Below the pieces are notes generated by a model, which worked only from the letters and a program-made list of their open reading frames with translations, had not been told where the DNA came from and ran no database searches. A program made the translations under genes and the position numbers. Shown here piece after piece: positions 36,796-46,731 of a DNA stretch of 64,000 nt. Source of the DNA: Paenibacillus agricola (GTDB lineage Bacteria > Bacillota > Bacilli > Paenibacillales > NBRC-103111); assembly GCF_011440305.1 (NCBI RefSeq), contig NZ_JAAOIW010000001.1, positions 905,878-969,877 of the forward strand, given 5' to 3'. Position 1 is the first letter of the stretch; every line of letters starts with the position of its first letter.

Positions 36796-38001
36796 TTATT
36801 TTTCGGTCATTTTACTAATAATTCCTGATGCATCCAATATCAATGCCACTTTCCCATCACCCAAAATGGTCGAGCCCGCGATTCCATCTACCTTGCCAAT
36901 GTAAGACCCTAATGATTTGATAACAATCTCCTGATTGCCGATCAATCCATCCACAGCTAGAGCAATCCGTTTTTCCGCCGAGCCTACAATAACTAAGGGA
37001 TTATTTTTGCCAGTCAGCATTTTGGGCAGTTGAAAATGGTCGTGGATCCAAGCCACCGGGATCACCTTGTTGCGCAGCAATATAACCTGAGCCCCTCTTA
37101 CGGTTTGTATTTCATTGTGAGTCACTCTAACAATCTCGGCAATGTTGCTCATCGGAATAATAAATGTTTGTTTATGAAGCTTTACCAACAAACCGTCGAT
37201 AATGGCAAGTGTAAGAGGAAGCTTGATTTTAAATTGGGTTCCTTGACCTTGCTTAGTTTCGATATCGATCAGCCCATTCAGCTTTTCAATATGGCTTCGT
37301 ACAATGTCCATCCCAACCCCACGTCCTGAAACATCGCTTACTGTGGCCGCTGTAGAAAACCCTGGGCGAAATATCAGCTCAATCGCCTCTAAATCGCTAA
37401 GCTGCTTAGCTTCTTCAATTCCAATGACGCCTTTTTGCAAGGCAGATTTTTTTATTTGTTCAGGGTCAATACCTGCCCCGTCATCCTCCACATAGATCAC
37501 AACCTGATTATCTTCATGAGCCGCTCTAATTTTCAGGGTTCCTTTGCGGGCTTTGCCGGATTGTTCTCTTTTCTCCGGATTTTCGATCCCATGGTCAACC
37601 GCATTGCGGATCAAATGAATGAGGGGATCGGCAATTTCCTCAATCAAGGTGCGGTCGAGCTCGGTTTCTTTTCCTTCTATAACCAATTCAATGTCTTTAT
37701 CCAAATCTCTCGACAAATCTCGGATCAAACGTGGGAAGCGGTTGAATAGCTGGTCAATCGGCAGCATCCTCGCCTTCATCACACTTTCCTGCAGCTCTCC
37801 AATAATCATCGAAAGATGGTCGGAAATTTGAGCAAGCTCGTTCACGGTTTCACCGACCCTATGTTTTCTTTGGGTTTGTTCCACCTGATGAATGCGTGCC
37901 TGGTCGATAACCAGTTCATCAATACCACCCACATATGTCGACGGCGGCTGTAAGTCGGAAAAAGCAGCCAAGACGAAATAGATTTCTTTACACAGGACCA
38001 T
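36796..38001 (-). pseudogene. cheA: cheA remnant lacking the phosphotransfer domain
   Basis: The open frame encodes a CheA C-terminal portion. A damaged dimerisation domain (about 25-85) leads into an intact-looking kinase domain with HLIRNAVDHGIENPEKR, EDDGAGIDPEQ and GRGVGMDIVRSHIE, and then a CheW-like P5 domain (about 260-401). The first 20 residues (MVLCKEIYFVLAAF...) do not resemble CheA and run over a cheW remnant read in another frame. The P1 His domain and P2 are absent, so it cannot autophosphorylate in the normal way. An internal deletion fused cheW to cheA. A leftover ATPase-adaptor protein could still be made, but ribosome-site evidence is poor. Confidence 0.75.
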
Positions 38002-38112
38002 ACATTTGGAATTTGGGTAATATCCTTAATTTTTATGATTTCATGAATATCCTGAATGCGTATCGCATAGTGTTCCATTTTCGATGCCAAATTCGACATA
38101 TTGTTCCTGCTC
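37981..38112 (-). pseudogene. cheW: cheW 5' remnant with frameshift and lost start
   Basis: Just after the MCP stop, one frame reads EQEQYVEFGIEN, typical of CheW near its start. After a one-base shift near 38076 (GG), it continues EHYAIRIQDIHEIIKIKDIT, then QIPNV, the expected CheW sequence. No start codon exists in the first frame, which has a stop upstream. The homology ends near 37985 and joins cheA sequence. Three lesions (start loss, frameshift, fusion deletion) mark it as decayed. Confidence 0.75.
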
Positions 38113-38122
38113 AAATCGTGAC

Positions 38123-39721
38123 TTAATTCACTTTAAAAACGGATACTGCATCATTCAATTCCTCAGCAAGCTGGGCAAGAGATTGGGCCGTCGTTGCTGT
38201 TTCCTCGGTGCTTGCGGCCGCTTCCTCAGAAGCAGCCGAAATACTCTCGATCGAAGTCAGCATCTCCGTGGATTGAGCAGCTTGTTCCTCGCTTGCAGCC
38301 GCTATTTCAGTTACTTTCTGTGCGGATTCATTAACCATCTTGACGATATTCTCAAAGGATTCACCTGTTTTCTGTGATGCAATAACTCCTTCACCTACTG
38401 CTTTTACACTTTGCTGTGTATTGGTTTGCATGCCTTTAATAATCGCAGTAATTTTCTTCGTAGCTTCGCTGCTGCGTTCAGCCAATTTGCGAACCTCATC
38501 TGCAACAACTGCAAACCCCCGTCCTTGATCCCCCGCACGAGCCGCCTCAATGGCTGCATTCAATGCTAGCAGATTCGTCTGATCGGCAATATCGTCAATG
38601 ACATCGATAATCTCCCCGATTTTGTTGGAATCCTCTTCGAGTCGGGACACTTGCTGATTGACACGACTCATGCCTTCAATGGAAATGCGAACTACCGCAC
38701 TTCCCTCTTGGGCAATACCCATGGTCTTATCAGACAATTCCGAGGCTTGCTCCGCATTTCGCGCCACTGAATTTATAGCGGTGGATAATTCTTTAAACAA
38801 CTCATTCATCATTTGAGCATCATTAGCTTGGCTCATACTGCCACTGGCTACTTCCTCGGCGCTGGCCGAAATTTGTTGAGCAGCAGCAGCGACGCTTTGC
38901 GAGGAAGCCATAATACCGCTTACAGTAGTTCTTAATCTTAGAATCATTGCATTAACAGCTCTCGCTAATTGACCTACCTCATCATTCGAGTCGATCTCTA
39001 TGGTTTCTCTTAAGTCACCGCCCGCTACTTTACTTACTAATGCCACAACACGGATTAAAGGACGTGCGATCATCTGGGAGATTAAGTAACCTAAGCCAAC
39101 ACTGATAATTAGTGAAACTAGAATGATCACCAAGGTAATATTCCGAGAGCTTTCATAGGCAACATCCGTGTCTTTATCCAATTGATTGGCAAGCTTAATA
39201 TTAAGTGCAATTAAATTATTCAAAATAACTGCGATTTCATCATTACTTTGCTTAAAACCACCTATTAATAGAAATTCCGTAAACTGCTCCGGGCTTATAT
39301 TCTCAGCATTCATCTGCATAGCTTGATCCAACAATTTATTGTTAGCCTGCCATTTAAGAGTGAAATTCCTCAGCATATCTTGCTCCTCTGTAGTTAAACG
39401 AGTCTTACTGTATGTATCAATCCGGGTCTCAATTTCTTTCCTATTGCCTAATATAGTATCCTTATATTTATCATTCTCTGCTTTAGTTTTTGCCATCGTA
39501 TTCATATCTCTAACATCAACTTTGATTTGTTGAAAAAGGAGTAGCGCATTGGATAGTTCGCTGATCGGTATTAAATTATTGTCATACATTTTCGACAGCT
39601 CATCATTGGTTGTACTCATATTTGTAAGTCCGTAGAATCCGACAAAAGCCACAATTATAGCAATCAGAATAAAGGCGGATATTAATTTCACCGCCGTTTT
39701 CATATTATAAAACCATTGCAT
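38123..39721 (-). CDS. Methyl-accepting chemotaxis protein
   Basis: A 532-residue membrane receptor. A helix at about 12-33, a four-helix-bundle sensor outside (34-185), a second helix at about 190-212, HAMP (215-270, [16 protein letters not shown]) and a signalling coiled coil follow. The tip is perfectly typical: [20 protein letters not shown] and [15 protein letters not shown]. It lies immediately upstream of the decayed cheW-cheA pair, so it must now signal, if at all, through chemotaxis proteins encoded elsewhere. AAGGGGAATGACCT precedes the ATG. Confidence 0.94.
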   Translation of the reverse strand: MQWFYNMKTAVKLISAFILIAIIVAFVGFYGLTNMSTTNDELSKMYDNNLIPISELSNALLLFQQIKVDVRDMNTMAKTKAENDKYKDTILGNRKEIETRIDTYSKTRLTTEEQDMLRNFTLKWQANNKLLDQAMQMNAENISPEQFTEFLLIGGFKQSNDEIAVILNNLIALNIKLANQLDKDTDVAYESSRNITLVIILVSLIISVGLGYLISQMIARPLIRVVALVSKVAGGDLRETIEIDSNDEVGQLARAVNAMILRLRTTVSGIMASSQSVAAAAQQISASAEEVASGSMSQANDAQMMNELFKELSTAINSVARNAEQASELSDKTMGIAQEGSAVVRISIEGMSRVNQQVSRLEEDSNKIGEIIDVIDDIADQTNLLALNAAIEAARAGDQGRGFAVVADEVRKLAERSSEATKKITAIIKGMQTNTQQSVKAVGEGVIASQKTGESFENIVKMVNESAQKVTEIAAASEEQAAQSTEMLTSIESISAASEEAAASTEETATTAQSLAQLAEELNDAVSVFKVN

Positions 39722-39744
39722 AGGTCATTCCCCTTATATTTGTT

Positions 39745-39972
39745 TTATTTGACCTGCTTTTCTTTAGTTTCTTGTTCAGGATTACTATTCATATTATGAA
39801 TATAAACTCTAATCCTCATCAAGTCATCAGTAAAACTGACTAGCTCCTCTGTTGACATTGCATTTAATTGGGCAGTAGTTTCCGACAACGGAACCCCCAA
39901 TATCAATCCCAACTCATAATCAAGAACCTTCATTCTTTCCATTCGGTTGTAAGTTCTTAATAATGGTTTCAA
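39745..39972 (-). CDS. Small conserved-looking hypothetical protein upstream of the MCP
   Basis: A 75-residue charged protein with no membrane segment; predicted mostly helical, with a strongly polar tail (NPEQETKEKQVK). TTG start with AGGGGG nine bases upstream; the stop is 23 bases before the MCP start. I do not recognise a family. The good ribosome site and tight spacing argue that it is real. Possible roles as an adaptor or receptor partner are speculative. Confidence 0.6.
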   Translation of the reverse strand: MKPLLRTYNRMERMKVLDYELGLILGVPLSETTAQLNAMSTEELVSFTDDLMRIRVYIHNMNSNPEQETKEKQVK

Positions 39973-40174
39973 CTTAATTTCCCCCTAACATTAGTTCTTT
40001 AGTACTATCTATATTAAGTCGTAATCTATTACACGTAACCGAAAAAGTTCGGCGGGGTTGCGCAAAGAAATTTGCGGGATTTTATCGAATGTTGAATTTA
40101 AGTAATCATGCCAAATAACCCGACCTCGTCCAGTGGTTAGACAGAATGATCAGGCTAGCAAATAGTTAGAAATT

Positions 40175-40350
40175 AAGATTTTATAAAATCAGAATCTGTC
40201 AGTAAGTCCATTTCCTTAGCCTTGATGGTAGCCTTAATCCGCGATTTTATATGTAATTTCTGAAAGAGATTGGTTAGGCAATATTCCAAGGACCTTTGGC
40301 TCTTTAAAAACGATTGCTGCAATTTCTTTATTGCTTTTCCCCTTGGCTAC
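40175..40350 (-). pseudogene. LuxR-type response-regulator C-terminal remnant
   Basis: On the minus strand one frame reads VAKGKSNKEIAAIVFKE, the start of a LuxR/NarL DNA-binding helix-turn-helix. One base further on another frame continues it as QRSLEYCLTNLFQKLHIKSR and then IKATIKAKEMDLL, to a TAA at 40175. A frameshift therefore splits the recognition helix. No receiver domain could be found upstream. It lies directly downstream of a NarL-class histidine kinase gene and is probably its former partner. Confidence 0.7.
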
Positions 40351-40440
40351 GCCACATCCGAAGATATCGTTATTATCTGCTTGGCAATAAAATTCGAATC
40401 ATTTCCAACACCTCGATTGTGATTAATAGTTCTTAGTTAT

Positions 40441-43119
40441 CTAATGTATGGGGATTGAAATGAATACGGCAAAGCCATTGTCAGGTGCCGACTGAAAACT
40501 AATGCGTCCATTCAGACTGCGAACCCTTTCCTTCATTCCATAAACACCCATGCTGTTAAACGAGTCCTCCATCTGGCTTAATTCCATACCAATCCCGTTG
40601 TCTTCGTAAGTCAGTAAAATTTTGTCCTGTTGGCTCGAAAGCTTAACTTGCACCCTAGAGGAATTAGAATGTTTACTGGCATTAGCCAGAAGCTCCTGTA
40701 CAATACGGTACACCCCTATTAATAAATCGTCAGTTAAACTATGTTGAAAATCGCCGCTATCAAAATGTATGCAAAAGTTGGTACGCAATTGAGTTAAATC
40801 AAAAAGTGCTTGAAGAGAAGATACAATCCCTTCCTCCTTCAGCATTGGCGGCCTGAGTTCATTACAAGTGATACGTATTTGATAGATGACATCCAGTAAG
40901 CCTTGCGTAACCTGCTGCAAGTGCTCCCGAAAATGTTTAGGAACCGATAGATCCGTAGAAATTTGATCCAGTATACGATACCAGATGATCTGCTCTTGAA
41001 GAGCGGAATCGTGCAAATCTTGTGACAATCGTTTTCTTTCATTTTCGGATATGCTAAACAAAAGACGTAATAGCCAAGAGGGCGCTATCTGATGGGTTGC
41101 AAGCTGCTCCAGATCCTTGGTCAAATCCTCGATAATCCGAAAATTATCATATAATACACTGACATAACGGGTGATGGTTTTAAGCCACACTCTTTGGGCA
41201 GTGATATGTAAGCATGCAGATTGCTCATCCATACATAGGAAATAACCTAGTCCACGAAACTCTCCTATCTTGATTAAGTAAGCATCTGGCATTGTGATAA
41301 TTTCACATATGGGAAGATCTTTAGGATTAAGCTCCATGATGTCCTGCAAAAGCTTACTTGAAAGCCTGTCATCTCCGTTTGTAACCCATATCTTGTTGTT
41401 ATGGTCCACAATCAGAATACTTACTTTTTCAGCTCCAGTTATCTCTCGAACCTCTTTAATTAGTCTCCACTCTACTTCACTTATTTTCATAACTGAAAAG
41501 AGGTCATGAGAAAAACGATCCAGGCTTGTCTGTAAAAGATAATAAAGCTCTTCACTCTCGCGAATCATTTGCTCCGCTTGTTTGCGGTCATCTTCTGCTT
41601 TTTTTCGTTCCGTAATATCACCCATCATGGTAAGGCCCGCATTTCTTCCCTTAGAGGGAAGAGAAGTCGCTATCGAATCAACATCAATGATCGTTCCATC
41701 AAAACGAATGATTTTTTGCTGAACAAGAGGGCTGGTCGTTGATCGCTCATACACATCTTTCAATCGTATTGCTACCTTCACTTTATCATCGGGATGGATA
41801 TTATCAAATACGGACTTGCCAATTATATCCTCTAAACTAGATGCACCATATAGGGAAAGACCCGCAGGATTTACGTAAGTATATTTATAATGATCATGAA
41901 CGAAAATCGCTCTCGGCGAAAGTTCGACCAATCTCCTGTAACGTTCTTCACTTTCTTCAAGCTCCTTTTCCATTGTAACTTTTTCATTGATATCTCTAGC
42001 CACTATCACAACTAGAATGACTTCTCCATCATCTCCCATAACAGGTGAAAACATGGCATCCGTATGAATGGTGTGTCCATCAGCATGGACTAAGCGACAT
42101 TGTATAAGCTTATTGGTTTGATTCTTCATAATCTCAGCAAATTCGATTTGAACATAATCAAGATCCTCAGGATGAATATAATCAAATCCTGAAGTGCCGA
42201 TTATCGATTCGCTCTCAAAGCCAAGTGCTAGATTAGAAATATGAAGCAGATTACCCTCAATATCCACCACCCCAATTAAATCAGACATATTTTCAGTTAT
42301 CAATCTGTATTTGCATTGACTGGTAGCCAGCGCTTTCTCGGTTGATTTTTGCGAAGTGATATCTCTACAAATAGCAAATACACCTACTATTTCATTATTG
42401 ATATAGATGGGTACTTGCTTAATGTCCCAGTAAAACAATTTTCCGTTTTTGTGACAGGAGGAAGTCTCATAATTTTGCGGCAATCCTTGCTTAGCTTTTT
42501 CAAGAAATTCACTTAATCGCTGTACATCTTGAATCCCAAAAAGCTCGACCCAGGAATGTTGGAGGGAAAAGCCGGCAAGGTCTTCGGTAGCCCGATTAAT
42601 AGAAATAATAGTTCCATTAAGATCTATTTCGCAAATCAGGTGGGAATTGTACTCGAATAAAGATTTATACCTTTGTTCACTATGATTTAAAGCTTCTTCC
42701 ACCGTTTTTCGCGCTGTAATGTCGAGCACAACTCCGTTAATTCTAATAACCTTGCCTTGGCTATCCAACACAGGTGTACCAATAGATTGAACCCATCTTA
42801 TTTCACCGTTATGAAGAACCAGCCGATGCTCAACGGTACTCGATTGCCCGGAAATTAATAAGACGAATTGATCCTCGACCAAGCCGATATCTTCAACGTA
42901 GATCAGCTCCTTCCACAGGTTTTCATTGCGGTTAAACTCCTCCTGTGAATATCCGAACAGTTTCTTATAGCCCGCAGATACGGTCAAATGATTGGATAGA
43001 GGTTCTAAAGACCAAATAGCTACGTCAATGTTATTAAAAATATGCTCGAAGTGCAGTCTAAGCTGAGACAGCTCCCTGCCCAGCTGATCTATACTAGATG
43101 GTAGCATCCCTATCCTCAT
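40441..43119 (-). CDS. Multi-PAS sensor histidine kinase, NarX/DegS class
   Basis: An 892-residue cytoplasmic kinase with no membrane helix. About four PAS units lie at 15-130, 145-255, 270-380 and 390-500, followed by a GAF-like region (about 530-650). The HisKA_3 phosphoacceptor is in ENERKRLSQDLHDSALQEQI (about 690-710). The ATPase domain includes RIVQELLANASKHS, YEDNGIGM and GVYGMKERVRSL. An alternative start at the second ATG (43107) is better spaced from GAGGATAGGG. The gene downstream that should encode its response regulator is broken, so the kinase seems orphaned. Confidence 0.9.
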   Translation of the reverse strand: MRIGMLPSSIDQLGRELSQLRLHFEHIFNNIDVAIWSLEPLSNHLTVSAGYKKLFGYSQEEFNRNENLWKELIYVEDIGLVEDQFVLLISGQSSTVEHRLVLHNGEIRWVQSIGTPVLDSQGKVIRINGVVLDITARKTVEEALNHSEQRYKSLFEYNSHLICEIDLNGTIISINRATEDLAGFSLQHSWVELFGIQDVQRLSEFLEKAKQGLPQNYETSSCHKNGKLFYWDIKQVPIYINNEIVGVFAICRDITSQKSTEKALATSQCKYRLITENMSDLIGVVDIEGNLLHISNLALGFESESIIGTSGFDYIHPEDLDYVQIEFAEIMKNQTNKLIQCRLVHADGHTIHTDAMFSPVMGDDGEVILVVIVARDINEKVTMEKELEESEERYRRLVELSPRAIFVHDHYKYTYVNPAGLSLYGASSLEDIIGKSVFDNIHPDDKVKVAIRLKDVYERSTTSPLVQQKIIRFDGTIIDVDSIATSLPSKGRNAGLTMMGDITERKKAEDDRKQAEQMIRESEELYYLLQTSLDRFSHDLFSVMKISEVEWRLIKEVREITGAEKVSILIVDHNNKIWVTNGDDRLSSKLLQDIMELNPKDLPICEIITMPDAYLIKIGEFRGLGYFLCMDEQSACLHITAQRVWLKTITRYVSVLYDNFRIIEDLTKDLEQLATHQIAPSWLLRLLFSISENERKRLSQDLHDSALQEQIIWYRILDQISTDLSVPKHFREHLQQVTQGLLDVIYQIRITCNELRPPMLKEEGIVSSLQALFDLTQLRTNFCIHFDSGDFQHSLTDDLLIGVYRIVQELLANASKHSNSSRVQVKLSSQQDKILLTYEDNGIGMELSQMEDSFNSMGVYGMKERVRSLNGRISFQSAPDNGFAVFISIPIH

Positions 43120-43358
43120 TTCGCATAAAATAAATTTTTGGTACTACCATTCTAACACTAGCTAAATAAATGTCTATCAATCGAAAGTTACATAATTGGT
43201 GGACATGGATTTCTCAGTTACGGGTGTGAGTCGCAGCAGGGTAACGGAAGACTCTTTACATGATCCTTCATGTGGCCGAAAAAAAACGATTCTTGTGGAG
43301 CAATACAATATCCCAGCAGTTGCCTCGTCTGTATCAAGCTTGTGGATTCATAGCAGTA

Positions 43359-43736
43359 TTAGCCAGACCAGGACCCAGTCCCAAAGAAAAAGCCTCCAGA
43401 TCCACTGTCAAATGCGGCGGAACCCTCTGGGTAAAGTTGATTGAAAGAAATTAAAGATTCGACATCGTTTCCGCGTATAAGATCATCGAGATCCCGCAAG
43501 TTGCGATTGCCTCTGTACACGATAAAATTACCTTTGAAATTTTTTCTCGTAAACACGACAAGCGTTGCATTCTGGCTGGTAGAGAAAAAACGCAGACTTT
43601 CTGCTCCGTCCAGGATAGATTCTGTGCTGCGGATACCAAGATTGCCTCTGAAAATACGACTGGCTCCACGGAAGTTTTCCTCAGAGAATACTGTTAGGTG
43701 GGGAAATACTAGAGTTGCTTGTATCCTTCTTATCAT
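43359..43736 (-). CDS. Beta/gamma-crystallin-like small protein
   Basis: A 125-residue protein with two Greek-key-like repeats: TVFSEENFRGASRIFRG (about 15-31) and VVFTRKNFKGNFIVYRG (about 60-76). Each carries the aromatic-x-F-x-G signature of beta/gamma-crystallins, which often bind calcium. The C-terminal 20 residues are a Gly/Ser/Phe-rich tail (SGSGGFFFGTGSWSG). No signal peptide. GGGAGGAATGAACG precedes the ATG. Alone between thrS and the kinase. A spore, coat or stress-structural role is possible but only guessed. Confidence 0.7.
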   Translation of the reverse strand: MIRRIQATLVFPHLTVFSEENFRGASRIFRGNLGIRSTESILDGAESLRFFSTSQNATLVVFTRKNFKGNFIVYRGNRNLRDLDDLIRGNDVESLISFNQLYPEGSAAFDSGSGGFFFGTGSWSG

Positions 43737-43783
43737 CGTTCATTCCTCCCTTCCTGATTAATGAAAAAAAGGAAAAAGAAAAA

Positions 43784-43835
43784 CCCGTAGTCATCGCTCC
43801 AAGTTCATGACCAAGAATTGGAGGGCGATCACGGG
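43784..43835 (-). terminator. Terminator of thrS
   Basis: CCCGTAGTCATCGCTCCAA pairs imperfectly with TTGGAGGGCGATCACGGG. TTTTTCTTTTT follows on the minus strand. Confidence 0.75.
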
Positions 43836-43973
43836 TAGACTGGAATCGGAACGGCGTGCTCGAATAAGACCAAGACACTTCATCATTTCGCTCTGTTGGT
43901 GCACCTTTTGGGCGGGGAGGCCTACCTCCGGAACCGTTTTTCCATTATGACAAAGCACTAAAACAAATAGGTA

Positions 43974-45893
43974 TCAGCTTAATTGCTTGTCATGAATTTC
44001 CTCATTTATTTGCGATATAATATCCACGATACTTTTTGAACCCAGATCGCCTTCACCACGTTTTCTCACAGACACACTGGCGGAATTTTTCTCATTTTCG
44101 CCAACCACGAGCATATAGGGTGATTTTTTAAGCTGGGCTTCACGAATTTTGTACCCGAGTTTTTCATTGCGCACATCGACTTCAACCCGAATCCCGGCTG
44201 CCTCCAACGACTTCTTCACTTCGTAGGCATAATCGATATAGTGCTCCGAAACAGGCAATAGCTTTGCTTGGACGGGTGCCAGCCACAGGGGAAAGGCACC
44301 GGCAAAGTGCTCGGTTAAAATCCCCATAAAGCGGTCAATCGACCCATAAACAGCACGATGTATAACGACCGGCCGGTGCTTTTGGTTATCCTCGCCTATA
44401 TAAGTAAGGTCAAATTTTTCGGGCATCTGGAAATCCAGTTGGATCGTCCCACACTGCCAACTTCGTTTAAGCGCATCTAAAATATGAAAATCGATCTTGG
44501 GGCCGTAAAAGGCTCCATCGCCTTCATTGACCCGGTATTCAATACCTCGATTTTCCAGTACATTCTGTAAAGACTGCTCGGCTTGGTTCCATAGCTCCTC
44601 TGAGCCCATTGAATCCTCGGGACGTGTGGACAGCTCGATCTTATATTCAAAACCAAATACTTGATAAATATGCCCAATTAGCTCAATGATACGCCCAATT
44701 TCATCCTCAATCTGCTCCGGCAACACGAACAGGTGGGCGTCATCCTGGCAAAATGTACGAACTCGCATCATACCATTAAGCGCACCGGAAAATTCATGGC
44801 GATGTACTTGCCCAAATTCCGCAAGGCGGATCGGCAGCTCTCGATAGGAATGCAGACTGTTTTTGAAAATAAGCATATGTCCCGGGCAATTCATAGGCTT
44901 AAGAGCAAATTTCGTTTCGTCCACGTTCGTAAAATACATATTGTCCTTGTAGTGCTCCCAATGCCCGGATTGCTCCCAAATCCGATTATTCATCATCAGT
45001 GGTGTACGAACCTCGTCGTAATCCCGCTGCCTCTGCAATTCACGGGCGAAGTTTTCAAGCTCATTGCGGATCGCCATCGCCTTTGGCAAAAAGAAGGGCA
45101 TCCCCGGTGCTTCCTCAGAGAACATAAACAATTCAAGTTCTTTGCCAAGCTTACGGTGGTCACGCTTTTTGGCTTCCTCCAGAAAGTGCAAATGCTCCTC
45201 AAGCTGGGCTTTCTTCGGAAAAGAAGTTCCGTAAATGCGCTGCAGCATCTTATTATTAGAGTTTCCACGCCAGTAGGCGCCCGCCACACTCAACAGCTTG
45301 AATGCTTTGATACGACCTGTAGAGGGAAGATGCGGCCCGCGGCATAAGTCAAAAAATTCACCTTGGTCATAAATCGTAATAACGGCATCGACTGGGAGGT
45401 CACGTATAAGCTCCAATTTCAAAGCATCCTCAAGCTCCTCGAATATGTTCAACGCTTCTGCCCGACTGACGACCCGCCGGACAATAGGCAGGTTCTCTTG
45501 GATAATAACTGCCATGGCTTGCTCAATGGCGCCAAGGTCATCACTGGATAGCGGCTGCTCGATATCGATGTCATAATAAAATCCATCTTCGATGACCGGA
45601 CCAATCCCCAGCTTCACTGCCTTATCCCCATAGATCCGTTTAATCGCCTGAGCCATCACATGCGCTGTGCTATGCCTGTATAGGTTAAGTCCGTCTTTAC
45701 TATCCAACATAATTAGTTCCATGTGGCTATCATGCTCAATCTGATGGTTAAGATCAAGCAGCTTGCCGTTTATTTTGCCTGCTACGGCATTTTTCCTTAA
45801 GCCCGTACTAATCGATTCCGCTACTTGTTCGATTGTCGTTCCTTGTCGATACCTCCTAATTGTTCCATCCGGCAACGTTACATTGATCTCCAT
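43974..45893 (-). CDS. thrS: Threonyl-tRNA synthetase
   Basis: A 639-residue class II synthetase of normal length. N-terminal TGS domain (residues 1-62), editing domain with HSTAHVMAQAIKR (about 75), and a catalytic core with the zinc Cys in MNCPGHM and motifs 2 and 3 (RLAEFGQVHRHEFSGALNG, VIHRAVYGSIDRFMGIL). The anticodon-binding domain covers the last 100 residues. GGAGG precedes the ATG. A T-box leader controls it, so it is induced when tRNA-Thr is uncharged. Confidence 0.97.
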   Translation of the reverse strand: MEINVTLPDGTIRRYRQGTTIEQVAESISTGLRKNAVAGKINGKLLDLNHQIEHDSHMELIMLDSKDGLNLYRHSTAHVMAQAIKRIYGDKAVKLGIGPVIEDGFYYDIDIEQPLSSDDLGAIEQAMAVIIQENLPIVRRVVSRAEALNIFEELEDALKLELIRDLPVDAVITIYDQGEFFDLCRGPHLPSTGRIKAFKLLSVAGAYWRGNSNNKMLQRIYGTSFPKKAQLEEHLHFLEEAKKRDHRKLGKELELFMFSEEAPGMPFFLPKAMAIRNELENFARELQRQRDYDEVRTPLMMNNRIWEQSGHWEHYKDNMYFTNVDETKFALKPMNCPGHMLIFKNSLHSYRELPIRLAEFGQVHRHEFSGALNGMMRVRTFCQDDAHLFVLPEQIEDEIGRIIELIGHIYQVFGFEYKIELSTRPEDSMGSEELWNQAEQSLQNVLENRGIEYRVNEGDGAFYGPKIDFHILDALKRSWQCGTIQLDFQMPEKFDLTYIGEDNQKHRPVVIHRAVYGSIDRFMGILTEHFAGAFPLWLAPVQAKLLPVSEHYIDYAYEVKKSLEAAGIRVEVDVRNEKLGYKIREAQLKKSPYMLVVGENEKNSASVSVRKRGEGDLGSKSIVDIISQINEEIHDKQLS

Positions 45894-45924
45894 AATTTAG
45901 CCTCCATTCCTAATTATTCCATTA

Positions 45925-46253
45925 ATTTGAACACAAAAAAACGCAGCTCGCCCAGAAAGGGACGAGTGCGTTCGACTCGTGGTTCCACCCTAATTCGACC
46001 TACCTCATGTCATTCCTCAGCTTTTCGCCAAGGTAAGCAGATGCAAGATCCTCATTGGTATCCGATAACGGGGATAAAACGGTGCCGTATAATGCCGCGA
46101 AAACAAATCATCGGGTTCAACGCCACAGCTACAAAGGGGTAAAAACACAACCGATAACTGGAGAAGCTTTCAGCCTGAGCTTCTCTCTCTGGACAGTTCG
46201 CATTGGAAATCATGTCTTTGATCAACGCTTAATTTATGATTGTCGGTATTATA
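45925..46253 (-). promoter_or_regulatory. T-box leader and promoter of thrS
   Basis: The minus strand carries the T-box core AGGGTGGAACCACG (rc of about 45978-45991), which pairs with the uncharged tRNA end. A terminator stem follows: ACGCACTCGTCCC / GGGCGAGCTGCGT with TTTTTTTG. Upstream, AGAGAGAAGCTCAGGCTGAAAG-like arms form stem I. The -10 TATAAT is at 46248-46253. Several ACC triplets could be the Thr specifier; I could not fix which. Confidence 0.88.
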
Positions 46254-46266
46254 ACATATTAACCAT

Positions 46267-46702
46267 TCAATTGCGAGGTGCCACACATTTTTTGCCTATA
46301 TTCACCAAGGCAAAACCAACAAACGCCTGGAACGTGCTCGCGGCTGAGGACATCCCGATATCACCACTATTGATCAAGGCACGGTACACGTAGGTCTCGA
46401 TGACATTGGTGACGTCAAACAATGCACCGGCATTCAGCGGAACCCATTTCGATGCGCCGTCAAGCGCGGCGGCTTCATAATAATCCGGATCAATTCCCGT
46501 AATCGAAGAGAGATAAACAATACAATCGACACTCAGAAATCCATAGAACAGGTAGCTAACTGCAATCCAAGACAGAAAATAGGGCAATAAAATCGTGGTC
46601 TGGTACATCTTCGCCAATCGGCAAGTAATGGAAAGCAATCAATAAAATCAAGCCGGGTAATGTCATAATCAATAATGCGCTGCTTTTGGTAAAAGTCCTC
46701 AT
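46267..46702 (-). pseudogene. LplB-type sugar ABC permease pseudogene
   Basis: An ATG at 46702 behind GGGAGGA begins a normal permease start (MRTFTKSSALLIMTLPGLIL). After about 30 residues the sequence jumps, in another frame, to TILLPYFLSWIAVSYLFYGF (mid-protein) and YYEAAALDGASKW (EAA loop). It then jumps to GALFDVTNVIETYVYRALIN and SSAASTFQAFVGFALV (C-terminal part). Total length is about 145 codons against about 300 for the family. At least two internal deletions and a frameshift are needed. No partner permease or binding protein is nearby. Confidence 0.82.
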
Positions 46703-46731
46703 TCCAATCCTCCCTCGCTCTTAAAATCAGC

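Noticed and set aside
36796..38001. Annotating this frame as a normal full-length CheA
   Set aside because: The His phosphotransfer and P2 domains are missing and the first residues overlap a cheW remnant in another frame.
43196..43454. Two small plus-strand frames near the crystallin-like gene
   Set aside because: No ribosome sites, no recognisable motifs; partly antisense to the crystallin-like gene.
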